A stretch of DNA of 64,000 bases, from assembly GCA_964433345.1 (NCBI GenBank), contig CAYSQJ010000004.1:1-64000 (forward strand). The letters run 5' to 3'. This DNA is from Ga0077527 sp964433345. GTDB taxonomy: Bacteria > Pseudomonadota > Gammaproteobacteria > Burkholderiales > SG8-41. Below are positions 1 to 9,321 of this stretch, piece by piece; the first letter of the stretch is position 1; each line of letters begins with the position of its first letter. The notes beneath the pieces are model-generated. The model made no database searches. It saw only the letters and a list, made by a program, of their open reading frames with translations, and was not told the origin of the DNA. The position numbers were made by a program, and so were the translations under genes.

Positions 1-1037
1 TCGAGGTGGATTTCCATGTTGCCGGTGCCCTTGAATTCCTCGTAGATCACGTCGTCCATGCGCGAGCCGGTGTCGATCAGGGCAGTGGCGAGGATGGTCA
101 GGCTGCCGCCTTCCTCGACATTGCGCGCAGCGCCGAAGAAGCGCTTCGGGCGCTGCAGCGCATTGGCGTCGACGCCGCCGGTCAGCACCTTGCCGGAAGC
201 CGGCACCACGGTGTTGTAGGCGCGCGCAAGGCGGGTGATCGAGTCGAGCAGAATCACAACGTCTTTTTTGTGTTCAACCAGGCGCTTGGCCTTCTCGATC
301 ACCATCTCGGCGACCTGCACATGGCGGCTGGCCGGTTCGTCGAAGGTCGAGGACAACACCTCGCCCTTCACCGAACGCTGCATCTCCGTGACCTCCTCCG
401 GCCGCTCGTCGATCAGCAGCACGATCAGCACGACTTCGGGATGGTTGGCGGTGATGGCATGCGCGATGTGCTGCATCAGCACGGTCTTGCCGGCCTTCGG
501 CGGCGACACGATCAGGCCGCGCTGGCCCTTGCCGATGGGGGCGATGATGTCGATGATGCGGCCGGTGAAGTTTTCTTCGGCCTTGATGTCGCGTTCGAGC
601 TTGAGATGTTCGGTCGGGTGATACGGGGTCAGGTTCTCGAACAGGATCTTGTGCTTCGAGTTCTCCGGCGAGTCGTCATTGACCTTGTCGACTTTCACCA
701 GCGCGAAATAGCGTTCGCCTTCCTTCGGGGTGCGGATTTCGCCCTCGATGGTGTCGCCAGTGTGCAGATTGAAGCGGCGGATCTGCGAAGGCGAGACATA
801 TATGTCATCGGTGCCGGCGAGGTACGAGGTATCGGGGGAGCGCAGGAAGCCAAAGCCGTCCGGCAGCACTTCCAGAGTGCCACCGCCGTAGATGGATTCC
901 CCTTTTTTCGCCTGGTTCTTGAGCAGCGCGAAAATCAGTTCCTGCTTGCGCAGCCGGTTGGCGCCGTCGATTTCATTCTTGACGGCCATGTCGACGAGTT
1001 CGCCGACGTGCAGATTTTTCAGATCGGATAGATGCAT
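1..1037 (-). CDS. rho: Transcription termination factor Rho (3' end outside window)
   Basis: This is the hexameric RNA-dependent ATPase that ends transcription at Rho-dependent sites in the cytoplasm. The first 345 residues are visible of about 420, and the C-terminus lies beyond the window edge. The RNA-binding cold-shock-like domain shows the RNP1 motif DGFGFLRSP (residues 60-68). The Walker A segment SPPKAGKT (178-185) has lysines at 181 and 184, as in E. coli Rho. The ATG at 1037 gives the family start MHLSDLKNLH. trxA lies upstream on the same strand, 159 bases away, which is the common proteobacterial trxA–rho order. Confidence 0.97.
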   Translation of the reverse strand, partial: MHLSDLKNLHVGELVDMAVKNEIDGANRLRKQELIFALLKNQAKKGESIYGGGTLEVLPDGFGFLRSPDTSYLAGTDDIYVSPSQIRRFNLHTGDTIEGEIRTPKEGERYFALVKVDKVNDDSPENSKHKILFENLTPYHPTEHLKLERDIKAEENFTGRIIDIIAPIGKGQRGLIVSPPKAGKTVLMQHIAHAITANHPEVVLIVLLIDERPEEVTEMQRSVKGEVLSSTFDEPASRHVQVAEMVIEKAKRLVEHKKDVVILLDSITRLARAYNTVVPASGKVLTGGVDANALQRPKRFFGAARNVEEGGSLTILATALIDTGSRMDDVIYEEFKGTGNMEIHL

Positions 1038-1070
1038 GGACTTCGGGCGCTGATTGCGGAGGAAAACGCG

Positions 1071-1115
1071 AATTTAAGGGGGGGTGAAACGGGAAGGGCA
1101 GCGGGTGTTGCCGGG
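1071..1115 (-). promoter_or_regulatory. C-rich, G-poor rho leader (possible rut-like site)
   Basis: On the coding strand of rho the leader holds a run rich in C and poor in G, including seven consecutive C, just upstream of the gene. Rho loads on such unstructured C-rich RNA, and rho is autoregulated by attenuation in E. coli. A similar role here is inference. Confidence 0.25.
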
Positions 1116-1196
1116 AACTTCGCCGGCGCCTGCCGTGCTCTTTATTCGATGCCGGGAGCGGCTATGTGGTCAGGCGCTGGCGGAAGGTTATAGCGT

Positions 1197-1523
1197 TCAG
1201 ATATGACTGTCAATAAACGCGGTCAGCTGTGATTTGGATAATGCGCCGACCTTGGTGGCTTCAACCGAGCCGTTCTTGAAAATCATCAGGGTCGGGATGC
1301 CGCGGATGCCGTACTTGGGCGGAGTTGCCTGGTTCTCGTCGATGTTGAGCTTAGCGACCTTGAGCTTGCCCGAGTATTCCCGGGCTACTTCATCGAGGAT
1401 GGGGGCGATCATCTTGCACGGTCCGCACCATTCCGCCCAGTAATCGACCAGCACCGGCGTTGCCGACTGCAGCACCTCGGGGTCAAAGGAATCATCTGTC
1501 ACGTGGTGAATATGCTCACTCAT
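1197..1523 (-). CDS. trxA: Thioredoxin
   Basis: This is a 108-residue cytoplasmic dithiol reductant that keeps protein disulfides reduced. The active site WCGPC is complete, with cysteines at 33 and 36, and the conserved cis-proline is P77 in GIPTLMIF. The buried Asp of the thioredoxin fold is D27. Length is normal for the family. It precedes rho on the same strand and is divergent from the ferredoxin gene across a 213-base gap. Confidence 0.97.
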   Translation of the reverse strand: MSEHIHHVTDDSFDPEVLQSATPVLVDYWAEWCGPCKMIAPILDEVAREYSGKLKVAKLNIDENQATPPKYGIRGIPTLMIFKNGSVEATKVGALSKSQLTAFIDSHI

Positions 1524-1670
1524 ATAGGGTCCTGCCTTCAGATTGAAAATGGGGTGTCGCCACGGGGCCGCGGCGAGGGATGGATGGAACTATGCTATCC
1601 AAATTCCCGCCCGTTGGAAAGCGGCGCACCGCAGCGGTGCGTGCCGCCCTTATTGCCTCGCAGCATCTGA

Positions 1671-1676
1671 TAAAAT
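1671..1676 (+). promoter_or_regulatory. Candidate -10 box for the ferredoxin gene
   Basis: TAAAAT lies about 60 bases before the ferredoxin ATG in the trxA–fdxA divergent gap. No convincing -35 hexamer is seen at 16-18 bases, so the assignment is weak. Confidence 0.25.
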
Positions 1677-1736
1677 GCTGCCGTTTGCCGCCATTTCAAG
1701 GCGGCGCCGCTTATTTTCAAGATTCCAGGAATTTCC

Positions 1737-2060
1737 ATGACTTACGTAGTGACCGAGTCCTGCATCAAGTGCAAATATTCCGATTGCGTCGATGTTTGCC
1801 CGGTGGACTGTTTTCGCGAAGGGCCGAACATGCTCGTCATCGACCCCGACGAGTGCATCGACTGCACGCTGTGCGTGGCCGAATGTCCGGTGGAGGCCAT
1901 TTTCGCCGAGGATGACGTGCCGGACGGACAACAGGAGTTCATCGCGCTCAACGCGGAACTGGCCAAGGCCTGGAAGCCCATCATCGAGAAAAAGGATGCG
2001 CCGGCAGACGCCGACGAATGGGCCAAGGTCAAAGACAAAAAGCATCTGATCGAGAAGTAG
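1737..2060 (+). CDS. fdxA: Seven-iron ferredoxin (3Fe-4S/4Fe-4S)
   Basis: This 107-residue cytoplasmic electron carrier holds two iron-sulfur clusters. The cysteine pattern matches the Azotobacter FdI family shifted by one residue. C9, C17 and C50 are the expected 3Fe-4S ligands. C21, C40, C43 and C46 are the expected 4Fe-4S ligands. The C-terminal half is acidic and helical, as in FdxA proteins. The start MTYVVTESC is the usual one. The electron partner is not visible here. The next gene encodes a nuclease with an iron-sulfur staple, but no functional link can be shown. Confidence 0.95.
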   Translation: MTYVVTESCIKCKYSDCVDVCPVDCFREGPNMLVIDPDECIDCTLCVAECPVEAIFAEDDVPDGQQEFIALNAELAKAWKPIIEKKDAPADADEWAKVKDKKHLIEK

Positions 2061-2109
2061 TTCCGGCGCCCGGGGCGCCTTCGCGGCGGCGGGTTTATCA
2101 TTCCTGCCC

Positions 2110-4818
2110 ATGTCTGCCGCCGCGGAATTTCCGAACCTTTCCCACGAAGAAGTCTTCGCGCGGCTGATACACGAGCCGCCGGGGCAGGTCTGCGTCATCA
2201 CGCCCAACCGCCGGCTCGCGCAGTCGCTGCTGCAGGAATCCGGAGCACGCCAGCTCGGACGCGGGCTGGCGCTGTGGGACACGCCGGACATCATTTCCCT
2301 CGCCGGATTCATCGAACGTGCCGCCGATGCGGCAAACCATGCCGGTTCCGCCACTCTGCCCCTGCTGCTTGCGCCCGAGCAATCGCGAGCCCTGTGGGAG
2401 CAGCTGCTGCGCGATTCGGACACCGGTTCATCGCTGCTTGCGGTCACCGAGGCCGCGCGGCTTGCGCACGAAGCCTGGCAGCTGATGGTGTCATGGCGGC
2501 TGCGTCGCGGACTGCGCGACACCATGCCGAACGAGGACGCCGCGGCATTTCTCGAATGGGCGCCGCGTTACGAGCGTGCCCTGCGCCGCGGTGGCCAGCT
2601 CGATGCGGTCGAGCTGCCCGATCAGGTATTGCCGTTCATCGCGGGCCGCAAGCTCGCGCTGCCGCAGCAGGCGATTGCTTATGGCTTCGACAGCTTTACG
2701 CCGCAGCAGGCGGAATTCCTCGGCAGCCTGCGCGAGGCAGGCTGCGCGGTGGCGCTGTCCGGCCCTGCCGACATTGACGCAACCGTCCTGCGCGTGCCCT
2801 GCGCGGATGCGGAAGGCGAAATCCGCATGGCCGCAGCCTGGGCGCGTTCGCGCCTCGAGGCCGGTTGTGGGCGCATCGGCATCGTGGTGCCGGACATTGC
2901 AGCCCGCCGCGCGGCAATCGTGCGCCTGTTCAGTGCGGCGATGGCACCGGACTATGCGCTGCCCGGCGCAAACCATGGCGTGCTGCCGTTCAACCTGTCC
3001 TTCGGCGAGCCGCTTTCCGCTTATGCGCTGGTCAACGCCGCACTGGGGTTGCTGCAGCTGCTCGGCCGCGACATCGAGTTCGAGCGGGCGAGCCGCATCA
3101 TCCGCTCGCCGTTCATCGCGGCCGGCGAAGCGGAACGTACGGCGCGGGCAGCCCTCGATATGGAACTGCGCCGTCATGCCGAGCCCCTGGTGACCCTCGA
3201 ACGGTTGCGGGTGATGGCCGCCGGTCATGGCGGCGACTGTCCCCGGCTGATGCGGCTGTTCGATGCCCTTAGCCGATTCCGCAAGGATCGGCTGTTTGGC
3301 GCGCAGGCGCCCTCGGCATGGGCGCGTGCGATTTCCGAAGTGCTGTCGCTTGCCGGTTTTCCGGGCGAGCGGCTGCTCGACTCGGTCGAATACCAGACGC
3401 TGCGGCGCTGGCATGAAACAGTCGCCGCGTTCGCCGCGCTGGACCGCGTGGTGCCGCGCATGGCTTATGCCGATGCGTTGTCGCGGCTGCGCCGCATGGC
3501 CACCGATACGCTGTTCCAGCCGGAGACGCCGGAACTGCCGATCCAGGTGCTCGGCGTGCTCGAAGCCGCGGGGCAGACCTTCGATGCCTTGTGGGTGATG
3601 GGCCTCAGTGATGATCAATGGCCGCCACCCTGCCGTCCCAATCCCTTCCTGCCGCTCCCGCTGCAGCGAGCCGCAGGGTTGCCGCAGGGCTCCGCCGAAG
3701 CCGCACTGGCTGTCGCGCGACGCATGACTGCGCGCTGGTGTGTCGCGGCGCGCGAGGTCGTGCTGAGTCATCCGCTGCACGAAGGTGACCGGGAGCTGCA
3801 GCCCAGTCCGCTGGTTGCGGCGATTGCGGAACTGCGGCCGGCCATCACCGCCTGTCCCGAGTTCGGCGCGACGATCCACGCCGCCCGGATCATGACTGCC
3901 GAAGCCGATGATGCTGCACCGGCGCTGATCGGCGACACGGTGGCCGGCGGCGGCACCGCGCTGTTGAAGGACCAGGCAGCCTGTCCGTTCCGTGCCTTTG
4001 CACGTCATCGCCTGCATGCGGTGGCACCGGATGCGCCGCATTCCGGGCTGGATGCTGCGGAACGGGGCACGCTGGTGCATCGGGTGCTGGCGCAGGCCTG
4101 GATGCAACTGCGCGACAGTGCGACGCTGCTGGCCACTGACGGCAGGCGGCTGGATGCCCTGCTCGCCGCCGCAGCCGAGGGCGCAATCGAGCGCATCCGG
4201 CGCGACCGGCCGACCGTGCTGTCGGGGCGTTTTGCGGAAATTGAAAAACGCCGGCTGGTTGCACTTGCCCGGGCCTGGCTCGACGAGGACCGCCGGCGCA
4301 GTCCCTTTTCGGTCATCGCAGTCGAAGACAAGCGCAGCATGACCATCGGCGGGCTGGAGCTCAGGGCGCGTCTGGACCGCGTCGATGAAACCGCCGACGG
4401 ACGGCGCATCATCATTGATTACAAGACCGGAAATGCCGCCGCCGTACAGCTGCTCGGTGAACGGCCGGAAGAGCCTCAGTTGCCGCTCTACCTGGTAACT
4501 ACGGAACCGGAGGCACTCGCGGTGGCCTTTGCCAGGGTGCGCGCGGGCAGGCGGGGTTATGTCGGCCTCGCCCGCGACGAAGACCTGCTGCCCGGGATCA
4601 AGGCACTTGCGGATGCGCGGCCCGAATTTTCCGGATGGGACGAACTGGTGGCTGCGTGGCGTGACGAACTTGAACGCCTGTCCGCGCAGTTCGTCTCCGG
4701 GGTGGCGACAGTGGATCCCAAGCGCCAGCCGCAGACCTGCATGTACTGCGACCTCGGGCCGCTTTGCCGCATCCGTGAACGCAGCGCCGACATCGTTGAT
4801 GAGGAGGCGGCGGAATGA
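2110..4818 (+). CDS. AddB-like PD-(D/E)XK nuclease, probable DNA repair protein
   Basis: This 902-residue protein resembles the proteobacterial 'probable DNA repair protein' family related to AddB. The N-terminal part has an inactivated helicase fold (CVITPNRRL near residue 31). The C-terminal nuclease domain carries IDYKTGN, with D770 and K772 as expected catalytic residues. One cysteine at 625 and three at 877, 880 and 886 match the four-cysteine iron-sulfur staple of AddB-type nucleases. Its stop overlaps the start of the helicase gene by four bases, so the two are translationally coupled and probably form a double-strand-break processing complex. It could be given the name addB, but the sequence is divergent. 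Confidence 0.85.
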   Translation: MSAAAEFPNLSHEEVFARLIHEPPGQVCVITPNRRLAQSLLQESGARQLGRGLALWDTPDIISLAGFIERAADAANHAGSATLPLLLAPEQSRALWEQLLRDSDTGSSLLAVTEAARLAHEAWQLMVSWRLRRGLRDTMPNEDAAAFLEWAPRYERALRRGGQLDAVELPDQVLPFIAGRKLALPQQAIAYGFDSFTPQQAEFLGSLREAGCAVALSGPADIDATVLRVPCADAEGEIRMAAAWARSRLEAGCGRIGIVVPDIAARRAAIVRLFSAAMAPDYALPGANHGVLPFNLSFGEPLSAYALVNAALGLLQLLGRDIEFERASRIIRSPFIAAGEAERTARAALDMELRRHAEPLVTLERLRVMAAGHGGDCPRLMRLFDALSRFRKDRLFGAQAPSAWARAISEVLSLAGFPGERLLDSVEYQTLRRWHETVAAFAALDRVVPRMAYADALSRLRRMATDTLFQPETPELPIQVLGVLEAAGQTFDALWVMGLSDDQWPPPCRPNPFLPLPLQRAAGLPQGSAEAALAVARRMTARWCVAAREVVLSHPLHEGDRELQPSPLVAAIAELRPAITACPEFGATIHAARIMTAEADDAAPALIGDTVAGGGTALLKDQAACPFRAFARHRLHAVAPDAPHSGLDAAERGTLVHRVLAQAWMQLRDSATLLATDGRRLDALLAAAAEGAIERIRRDRPTVLSGRFAEIEKRRLVALARAWLDEDRRRSPFSVIAVEDKRSMTIGGLELRARLDRVDETADGRRIIIDYKTGNAAAVQLLGERPEEPQLPLYLVTTEPEALAVAFARVRAGRRGYVGLARDEDLLPGIKALADARPEFSGWDELVAAWRDELERLSAQFVSGVATVDPKRQPQTCMYCDLGPLCRIRERSADIVDEEAAE

Positions 4819-7800
4819 CTGTTGCGCCGGTTCCGGACCATGCGCAGAGGCGGGATGCGCTCGACCCGCAGCGGTCGTTCATAGTCCAGGCGCCCGCCGG
4901 TTCCGGCAAAACGGAGCTGCTGATACAACGCTATTTAAGGCTGCTGTCGACGGTCGATCATCCCGAGGAAATCATCGCCATCACTTTCACGCGCAAGGCG
5001 TCCGGCGAAATGCGTGAACGGGTGCTGCAGGCCCTTAATGATGCGCAGTCGGGACGCGAGCCGCAATCGCCGCACGAAGCGCTTACTCTTGAACTCGCAG
5101 GAGGCGCGCTGCGCCGAGACCGGACTCTCGGCTGGCAACTTGCCGAAAATCCTTCGCGTCTGCGCATCCAGACCATAGACGCGCTGTGCGCGGGGCTGAC
5201 GCGGCAGATGCCGGTGCTGTCGCGTTTTGGCGCGCAGCCCGACAGCGTCGAAGACGCGTCTCTGCTCTACCGCGAAGCGGCGCAGGCCACGCTCGCGCTG
5301 GTCGACGAGGACGCGGCGGTGGCCGACGACGTCGAGAGCCTGTTGTCGCATCTCGATAACGACGTGTCGCGCATCGAGGGACTGCTTGCGGACATGCTGG
5401 CGCGGCGCGACCAGTGGTTGCGCCATCTGCATCGCGGCGAGCGGGAGGAACTGGAGTCCGCGCTGCAGCACGCGCGGCGCAGGGCGCTGCAGCGCCTGGA
5501 TTCGGCCCTGCCTGCAGCTGCCGTGACGGAGCTGCAGGCCGTGGCCGGATATGTGCTTGGCAACCTCGGTTTGGGGAGTTTTTCCGCTGACGCCGAATGC
5601 TGGTCGCGGCTGGCGGGCGCATTCCTCACCGCCGACGATGGCTGGCGCAAGCGGCTGACGAAGGACGAAGGATTTCCCGCGGGAAAACCCGGCCAGCCCT
5701 GGAAAGCGCGCGCACTCGAACTTTTTGCCATGCTCGATGCGGGGGACGACTTCAGGGAAGCGCTGGCGGCCATGCGCCGCCTGCCGCCGGAGCGTTACAG
5801 CGAAGGCCAGTGGCAGGCACTGGGCGCGATACTGCGCCTGCTGCCCTATGCGGTCGCGCAGCTGAAACTGGTGTTCCAGTCGCGGCGCCAGGTCGATTTC
5901 ACCGAAGTTGCGCAGGGTGCATTGCGTGCACTGGGTGAAGAAGGCGAGCCCACCGATCTTGCGCTGGCGCTTGACTACCGCATCCGCCACCTGCTGATCG
6001 ACGAATTCCAGGACACCTCGATCAGCCAGAACGAACTGGTGGCTCGCCTGATGGCCGGCTGGAGTGATGGTGACGGCCGCACGCTGTTTGCCGTCGGCGA
6101 TCCGATGCAGTCGATCTACCGTTTCCGCGAGGCCGAGGTCGGTCTCTTTCTGCGCGCGCGCGCCGAGGGCATCGGGGGCATCACCCTGCATCCGGTGGCA
6201 CTGGCCTCTAACTTCCGGTCCCAGGCAGGCATCGTCGAATGGGTCAATGCCGCATTTGCGAGTGTAATGCCGGCCGCCGAGGACATGGTGTCCGGTGCAG
6301 TGCCGTACACCGCATCGACGGCGGTGCGCGAAGCGCTGCCGGGCGCGGCGGTCACCGTTCATGCCCTGACCGGTGACGACGGCATGGAAGAGGCGCGGCG
6401 CGTGGCCGGCATCGTCAGCGAGGCACACCGCGAGGATCCCGCTGCCACCGTGGCGATACTGGTGCGCAGCCGCGGCCATTTGCGGCATATCGTCCCGCAG
6501 CTGAAAGCGGCCGGGCTGCGCTTCCGTGCCATCGACATCGAACCGCTGGGACAGCGCCCGGTGGTGCAGGACCTGCTCGCGCTGACGCGCGCGCTTGCCC
6601 ACCCCGGTGACCGCATAGCCTGGCTCGCGGTGTTGCGTGCGCCCTGGTGCGGTCTGACGCTGGCGGACCTGCATGTGCTGGCTGCCGATGCGATGCCGGC
6701 AACCCTGTGGGATGCCCTCTGCGATGAGGACCGCATCGCCGCACTGTCTGCGGGCGGCCGCGAGCGTGCGCTGCGGCTGCGTGGAGTTCTCGCGGAATGC
6801 ATCGAGCACCGCGCGCGCAAACCCTTGCGCGAGCAGGTCGCGGGCGCCTGGTACGCACTGGGAGGTCCCGCTTGTGTCGACAGTGCATCCGCCCTTGAGG
6901 ATGCGGAAACCTATTTCCGTTACCTTGACCGGCACGAGGATGCCGGCGAACTTCCGGACCGCGGAGCCTTCGAAGAGGGGCTGGAGGATCTTTATGCGGC
7001 AGCTGATCCTGCGGCCGGCGATGGCCTGCAGATCATGACCATCCACAAATCGAAAGGCCTGGAGTTCGACGTGGTGATCCTGCCGGGGCTCGCGCGCGCG
7101 CCGCGCGGCGACGACAAGAAACTGTTCCTGTGGACGGAACAGCCCGAAGCCGCGGGAGCCGAAGAGCTGCTGCTGGCGCCGATACACGCCACGGAAGAGG
7201 ACAGCGATCCGATCTACGACTGGATCAGGCGCTTTCATGCGCACAGGCAGCATCTCGAGGACGGGCGCCTGCTGTACGTTGCGGCGACCCGTGCCCGGCG
7301 TCGCCTGCACCTGTTCGGCAGCGTCAAGGCGAAGCTTGATGCTGAAGGGGCGATGGCTGCCGCTACGCCGTCATCGCAGTCACTGCTCGGGAAGCTGTGG
7401 CCGGTGGTGGCCCCGGCATTCGAGGCCGCGGTACGCGATCATGTGCCGCAGGAAGTGCGGCAGGCCGGCGTTGCGACCATCGACCAGGCGCTGCACCGCC
7501 TGCCTGCCGGCTGGCAGCTGCCGGCGGCGCCGGAAGCAGTGCAATGGAATGCGCCGATGGATACGGCACGGGTGCAGGAAGCACTGGAGTTTTCCTGGGC
7601 AGGCGAGACCGCCCGCCATGTCGGGACGGTTGTTCATCGCTGGCTGCAGCGCATTGCCGAAGATGGCGTGGCGTGCTGGGATGAGCAGCGCGTGGAGGCG
7701 CAGAGGCCGGCGCTGCGCGCCGCGCTTGCGGCACAGGGCGTCGGGGATGGCGAGCTCGACGATGCGGTTTTGCGGGCGACACGCGCGCTGGCCAACTGCA

Positions 7801-8135
7801 TTGCTGACGGGCGCGGAAGGTGGATTCTCGGTCGACAGCTGCAGGCCCGTTCGGAGTGGCGACTCACCGGCGTCAGCGGCGGCCAGCTCGCCAGCATCGT
7901 GATCGATCGCAGCTTCGTCGATGATCAGGACGTGCGCTGGATCATCGATTACAAGACCAGCGTGCACGAGGGTGCCGACATCGACGCTTTTCTCGACAAC
8001 GAGCACGCGCGCTATCGCGGCCAGCTTGAGCGTTACGCGCGAATGCTTCACGCCGGTGGTGAACGGCGCATCAGGCTGGGTCTGTATTTTCCGCTGCTCG
8101 GCGGCTGGCGCGAGTGGGACTACGCGCCCGATTGA
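4815..8135 (+). CDS. AddA-like UvrD/Rep helicase with C-terminal nuclease
   Basis: This 1106-residue superfamily 1A helicase unwinds DNA ends with ATP. Walker A APAGSGKT lies at residues 26-33. Walker B LLIDEFQDT follows near 393-401, and the helicase motif TIHKSKGLEF lies near 742. A PD-(D/E)XK nuclease motif IIDYKTS, with D1045 and K1047, closes the protein, giving the AddA order of helicase then nuclease. It begins inside the last four bases of the AddB-like gene. Function in recombinational repair is inferred from the AddAB family, since no RecBCD-like alternative is present in the window. Confidence 0.9.
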   Translation: MTVAPVPDHAQRRDALDPQRSFIVQAPAGSGKTELLIQRYLRLLSTVDHPEEIIAITFTRKASGEMRERVLQALNDAQSGREPQSPHEALTLELAGGALRRDRTLGWQLAENPSRLRIQTIDALCAGLTRQMPVLSRFGAQPDSVEDASLLYREAAQATLALVDEDAAVADDVESLLSHLDNDVSRIEGLLADMLARRDQWLRHLHRGEREELESALQHARRRALQRLDSALPAAAVTELQAVAGYVLGNLGLGSFSADAECWSRLAGAFLTADDGWRKRLTKDEGFPAGKPGQPWKARALELFAMLDAGDDFREALAAMRRLPPERYSEGQWQALGAILRLLPYAVAQLKLVFQSRRQVDFTEVAQGALRALGEEGEPTDLALALDYRIRHLLIDEFQDTSISQNELVARLMAGWSDGDGRTLFAVGDPMQSIYRFREAEVGLFLRARAEGIGGITLHPVALASNFRSQAGIVEWVNAAFASVMPAAEDMVSGAVPYTASTAVREALPGAAVTVHALTGDDGMEEARRVAGIVSEAHREDPAATVAILVRSRGHLRHIVPQLKAAGLRFRAIDIEPLGQRPVVQDLLALTRALAHPGDRIAWLAVLRAPWCGLTLADLHVLAADAMPATLWDALCDEDRIAALSAGGRERALRLRGVLAECIEHRARKPLREQVAGAWYALGGPACVDSASALEDAETYFRYLDRHEDAGELPDRGAFEEGLEDLYAAADPAAGDGLQIMTIHKSKGLEFDVVILPGLARAPRGDDKKLFLWTEQPEAAGAEELLLAPIHATEEDSDPIYDWIRRFHAHRQHLEDGRLLYVAATRARRRLHLFGSVKAKLDAEGAMAAATPSSQSLLGKLWPVVAPAFEAAVRDHVPQEVRQAGVATIDQALHRLPAGWQLPAAPEAVQWNAPMDTARVQEALEFSWAGETARHVGTVVHRWLQRIAEDGVACWDEQRVEAQRPALRAALAAQGVGDGELDDAVLRATRALANCIADGRGRWILGRQLQARSEWRLTGVSGGQLASIVIDRSFVDDQDVRWIIDYKTSVHEGADIDAFLDNEHARYRGQLERYARMLHAGGERRIRLGLYFPLLGGWREWDYAPD

Positions 8136-8255
8136 GCGCAGAATCAGGCGCGGCGCAGGTTGCGGCTGCGCCGGATAACAATTAGCATGAAACCCGCTCT
8201 GGCGGATTCCGCCGTGCCGTGGCAAATCAAAAAATACGAATCGAGGAGAACAGCA

Positions 8256-9248
8256 ATGATCGCACGCAGCTATCTGACCAGCGGGCTCGCGGCAATCGCG
8301 TTGGTATCAGCGCAATTCCTGCCCGGCGAGGCACAGGCACAAGGCAACTTCCCCGAGCGCACGCTGCGACTGGTGGTGCCTTTCGCGCCCGGCGGCGTCA
8401 ACGACATCATCGGCCGGCGCTGGGCGCAGGACCTGTCGAAGGTGCTGGGCCAGAACGTGATCGTCGAGAATCGTGCCGGTGCCTCGGGTGCGATCGGCGC
8501 GTCGGAGGTTTCGCGCTCCAAGCCCGATGGCTACACGCTGCTGATTGCCAACACCACCACGCATGTGCTCAGTCCCCTGGGTAATCCGAAGCTCGGCTAC
8601 GATCCGCTGAAGGATTTCACCGCGCTGGGCATCATCACGCTGGTGCCTACCGGGGTGGCCGTGCATCCCTCGATGCCGGTGAAGAACCTCAAGGAACTGA
8701 TCGCCTTCGCGAAACGCAACCCGGGCAAGCTGTCCTTCGGTTCCGCCGGTACCGGCAGCATCACCCACCTCACCGGAGAACTGTTCAAGAAGCTCAATGG
8801 CAACCTGAACATCGTGCATGTTCCGTACAAGGGTGCCGGCCCCGGCCTGACCGACCTCATTGCCGGTCACATCCCGATGTACACCCCGACCATCAGTCCG
8901 GCGCCGCTCGAATATCACAAGCAGGGCCGGCTGCGCATGCTGGCGATCTGTTCCGAAGAGCGGCTGAAAGCCGTGCCTGAGGTGCCGACGGCGCCCGAGG
9001 CCGGCATGCCCGAACTCGTGGTGCAGGCCTTCAATGCGATTTTCCTCCCGCCGGGTACGCCGAAGCCGGTGGTCGACGTGTTGCACCAGGCCAACCAGAA
9101 GGTGCTTGCCAATGCCGATATGCAGGACTTCCTGCGCAGGGCCGGCGCGGAGCCGGTCACCACGTCCTCGCCCGAGCGTGCAGCCCAGTTCATCCAGAAA
9201 GAACTGAAGCGCTGGGGGCCGATCGTGCGCGAAACCGGCGCCAAGTAA
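8256..9248 (+). CDS. Bug/TctC-family periplasmic solute-binding receptor
   Basis: This 330-residue exported receptor belongs to the tripartite tricarboxylate (Bug/TctC) family, which binds small carboxylates or related molecules in the periplasm. The ATG at 8256 follows a strong GAGGAG ribosome site and starts a signal peptide ending near AQA (about residue 28). A longer reading frame starting at 8160 has no ribosome site and would bury the signal peptide. Family motifs include RLVVPFAPGG near the start of the mature part and VPYKGAGPGLTDL in the middle. No TctA or TctB membrane genes are adjacent, so the transporter partner is unknown. Confidence 0.9.
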   Translation: MIARSYLTSGLAAIALVSAQFLPGEAQAQGNFPERTLRLVVPFAPGGVNDIIGRRWAQDLSKVLGQNVIVENRAGASGAIGASEVSRSKPDGYTLLIANTTTHVLSPLGNPKLGYDPLKDFTALGIITLVPTGVAVHPSMPVKNLKELIAFAKRNPGKLSFGSAGTGSITHLTGELFKKLNGNLNIVHVPYKGAGPGLTDLIAGHIPMYTPTISPAPLEYHKQGRLRMLAICSEERLKAVPEVPTAPEAGMPELVVQAFNAIFLPPGTPKPVVDVLHQANQKVLANADMQDFLRRAGAEPVTTSSPERAAQFIQKELKRWGPIVRETGAK

Positions 9249-9265
9249 GCCGATGCAGTCTCGTG

Positions 9266-9289
9266 CAACGGCGGCCGCGGCCGCCGTTG
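9266..9289 (+). terminator. Perfect 24-base palindrome, likely terminator hairpin
   Basis: The bases 9266-9277 and 9278-9289 are perfect reverse complements, giving a GC-rich 10-pair stem with a CGCG loop. The stem lies 18 bases after the receptor stop and runs into a short TTATAT tail, so termination is plausible. Confidence 0.5.
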
Positions 9290-9290
9290 T

Positions 9291-9321
9291 TATATAAACT
9301 ATTGATTTTATTGGATATTTT
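9291..9321 (-). promoter_or_regulatory. IHF-site-like AT-rich element, copy 1
   Basis: The minus strand reads AATCAATAGTTTA at 9307-9295, a perfect WATCAANNNNTTR match, with the AT tract AAAATAT on its 5' side. The element ends at the base before the ATG of the 9322 gene and begins against the terminator palindrome. Confidence 0.6.

Noticed and set aside
4935..7310. Long open frame on the minus strand inside the AddA-like gene
   Set aside because: It is a mirror of the strongly supported helicase gene in high-G+C DNA, with no ribosome site or recognisable domain.
8224..8240. IHF-like match AATCAAAAAATAC before the first receptor
   Set aside because: The final TTR is not met (TAC) and the longer element is absent.
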